Position numbers and translations under genes: made by a program. A model generated the notes under the pieces. It had not been told where the DNA came from, ran no database searches, and saw nothing but the letters and a program-made list of their open reading frames with translations. Shown piece by piece: positions 62,519 through 64,000 of a DNA stretch of 64,000 bases. The stretch is taken from assembly GCA_013399875.1 (NCBI GenBank), contig VXAZ01007995.1, positions 3,327,486 through 3,391,485 of the forward strand, read 5' to 3'. Every line of letters starts with the position of its first letter. Position 1 is the first letter of the stretch. This stretch comes from Gymnorhina tibicen. Its lineage: Eukaryota; Chordata; Aves; Passeriformes; Artamidae.

Positions 62519-62540
62519 CTATAGAAATTAATTTCTATAG
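62519..62540. other. Perfect 22-bp palindrome
   Basis: The half CTATAGAAATT is followed directly by its exact reverse complement AATTTCTATAG with no spacer. The centre AATTAATT is a paired homeodomain core. It follows a (TG)n stretch at about 62,483-62,497. Confidence 0.7.
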
Positions 62541-63656
62541 GAAACATTCCTTTTTATTTAGAGTGAATTAAAGGAACACCAAGAAACCAAAAAACACGAA
62601 CAGAAAAGAAGTTTGCCTGACTTAAAAAATGCAAATTCCCCAGGCAAGCAGTGAAACCCTCCTGACGCCTGATGCCAGTGGCAGTTTATTTATCCTCCTA
62701 TTCTCACCTCTCCCATGGGGTTCAGCAGTGCCATGCTGACACACAGCCCTGGCTGCTCACTTACTGCCATGGATGGGATTTGCAGCAGCACCGGTGTAGG
62801 ATCTGCTTGAACCTGTCTGAACTGCTCTCACAAATCTCACAGCCCAGATCTCTCACCCCAGCCTTGGTTTGGGAACTCACACCAGAGGAGGGAGATGGTG
62901 TTTGCAGTCCATACCTCGTCCTGGAGAGGCTCAGACTAATGGCCCCCCAAGGAACATGAGCAGGGACAGGGTGGGAGCATCCTGAGCCCTCTCCATGTGG
63001 TCCTGTAGGAGGCAGCTCGAAAGCTGCTTGGAATAAGGGATCGAACAAGGGGGTTTGGCTTCACTGCATCTGCTCAAGGGTGCTGCAGAGGGGTCCTGGG
63101 TGCTGATCACTGCTGCAGTTGCTAAAGCATTTTACTTGGAAAAGTTACTGGATTACAAGATGTAGTAGAAACACTTCTTAGATCTGAGACCAGAATAGCT
63201 GAGAAGGAGACAGAGCAAGGATCCAAACAGTTGGAAGAGCGTAGTGGTTGCCTCCTCATACTCCTACTCTTGTTCTCTCAGCATCAGGCACTCCTATGGT
63301 GTGGGCTCTTCCTCAAAATCCTTTCCCCTGCCTGTTTTACAGTTCTACTCCAGGGATATTTCTGTGAGCTCAGGGATCCAGAGCAGTCATGCATGAGCAG
63401 ATCATCTCTGAGGGATCCAAAACCTGTCCCAGATGAGGAAGCCCTGGGCACGGATTTCCTGAGCAGCAGCAGTTGGTCTGAACCAGCAATGGGCAGCTCT
63501 TTCTGTGGCCACACAGGGATGAAGACAGAGAAAATGATCTGTCAGAAAATTAATCCAGCTACAAAGAATGGGGTTTTGGGGTGCATCCACCGGGAGAAAA
63601 GGCTGGGAATGCTTAAATTACAATATTTGAAAAAAAAAAAATAAAGCCAGTAATAG
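62541..63656. other. Non-coding interval; no gene recognised
   Basis: Open frames up to 137 codons (63,231-63,644, ending in an A-rich run) have no family resemblance. An A12 run followed by TAAAG lies at about 63,630-63,645. Confidence 0.5.
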
Positions 63657-63711
63657 CACAGAATCAGCTACTACCATGAGAAGGGTCTATTAGCACCTTA
63701 TTGTGTCCAAG
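63657..63711 (-). mobile_element. Possible heavily decayed CR1 3' end
   Basis: CACAGAATCAGCTA... and TTATTGTGTCCAAG fall in the order and spacing of the reverse-complemented CR1 terminus ('cagaatcagctaggttgg...gagtccaac'), but with many mismatches. Could be chance. Confidence 0.22.
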
Positions 63712-64000
63712 GCTAAAATGCTAAAATTGCTCTGTGGAAAAGGATGTTGGAGCGGAAAGGCTGAACAGCCGAACTACACCAAGACAGTGGAAGAGGTTTC
63801 CCCTATCTCTCCCAGATGCTCTCCTGCCTTGGCAGATGTGGGGAGCCACAGCAAGAGTGGTGTAACCATGGTGGGGGACACTACCAGAGACCCACCTTCG
63901 CTGGCAGCACAAGCCAAGCTGGGCATCCTGAGGGGACCATCTGAGCCCTCAGCACATGGCCAGGGGCTGTGAGGCAGCTGGGAACACTCATGTCCTAACC
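63712..64000. other. Non-coding end of window
   Basis: Moderate-GC sequence. The 89-codon open frame at 63,703-63,972 is not recognisable. Confidence 0.5.

Noticed and set aside
63231..63644. 137-codon frame ending at an A-rich run with AATAAAG, possible retrocopy
   Set aside because: The peptide is unrecognisable, and the A run lies inside the frame, not after a recognisable 3' UTR.

Overview
The window looks like vertebrate nuclear DNA, most likely from a bird. It carries 3'-ended CR1 LINE fragments with the typical terminal ATTCTATG-type tail, few microsatellites, low repeat density, sparse CpG outside compact islands, and assembly gaps written as N. There is no sign of bacterial, phage or plasmid organisation, and no CRISPR array, rRNA, convincing tRNA or retroviral reading frame was seen.

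No protein-coding gene could be recognised. The longest open frames (about 160-208 codons) lie in GC-rich DNA, next to homopolymers or inside repeats, and show no family resemblance. The best exon candidate is a weak one: a strong 3' splice-site signature before 3,846, an open frame to a stop at 4,066-4,068 with a hydrophobic C-terminus, and an AATAAA at 4,614.

Layout. 1-20 kb: AT-rich intergenic or intronic sequence with short simple repeats and a 16-bp E-box palindrome at 5,843. 20-30 kb: several old repeats (CR1 tail at 20.93 kb, a MIR-like SINE candidate at 21.05 kb, a clear CR1 at 22.58 kb), a diverged duplicated segment (25.77 and 27.01 kb) that I cannot name, and two CTCF-like motifs. 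30-40 kb: unique sequence with stretches that read like conserved non-coding elements. 40.03-42.88 kb: a broad CpG-rich domain whose AT-rich centre keeps CpG near the level expected from base composition, which points to a germline-unmethylated promoter or regulatory valley. 45.40 kb: a short CR1. 45.96-49.33 kb: a tandem duplication that is almost certainly an assembly artefact. Two contigs overlapping by about 1.7 kb were joined by a single N instead of being merged, and the right copy has an internal 173-N gap that opens inside a strong G-quadruplex motif. 49-64 kb: unique sequence, an old CR1 at 54.87 kb, a third CpG island at 58.33 kb, further candidate conserved elements at 59.8-60.2 and 61.2-61.7 kb, and a perfect 22-bp palindrome at 62,519.

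My reading is an avian gene-poor interval with a promoter-class CpG domain and several possible enhancers, as often seen around developmental regulators. The regulatory calls are inferences from composition and motif content. I could not identify the target gene, the species or the chromosome.
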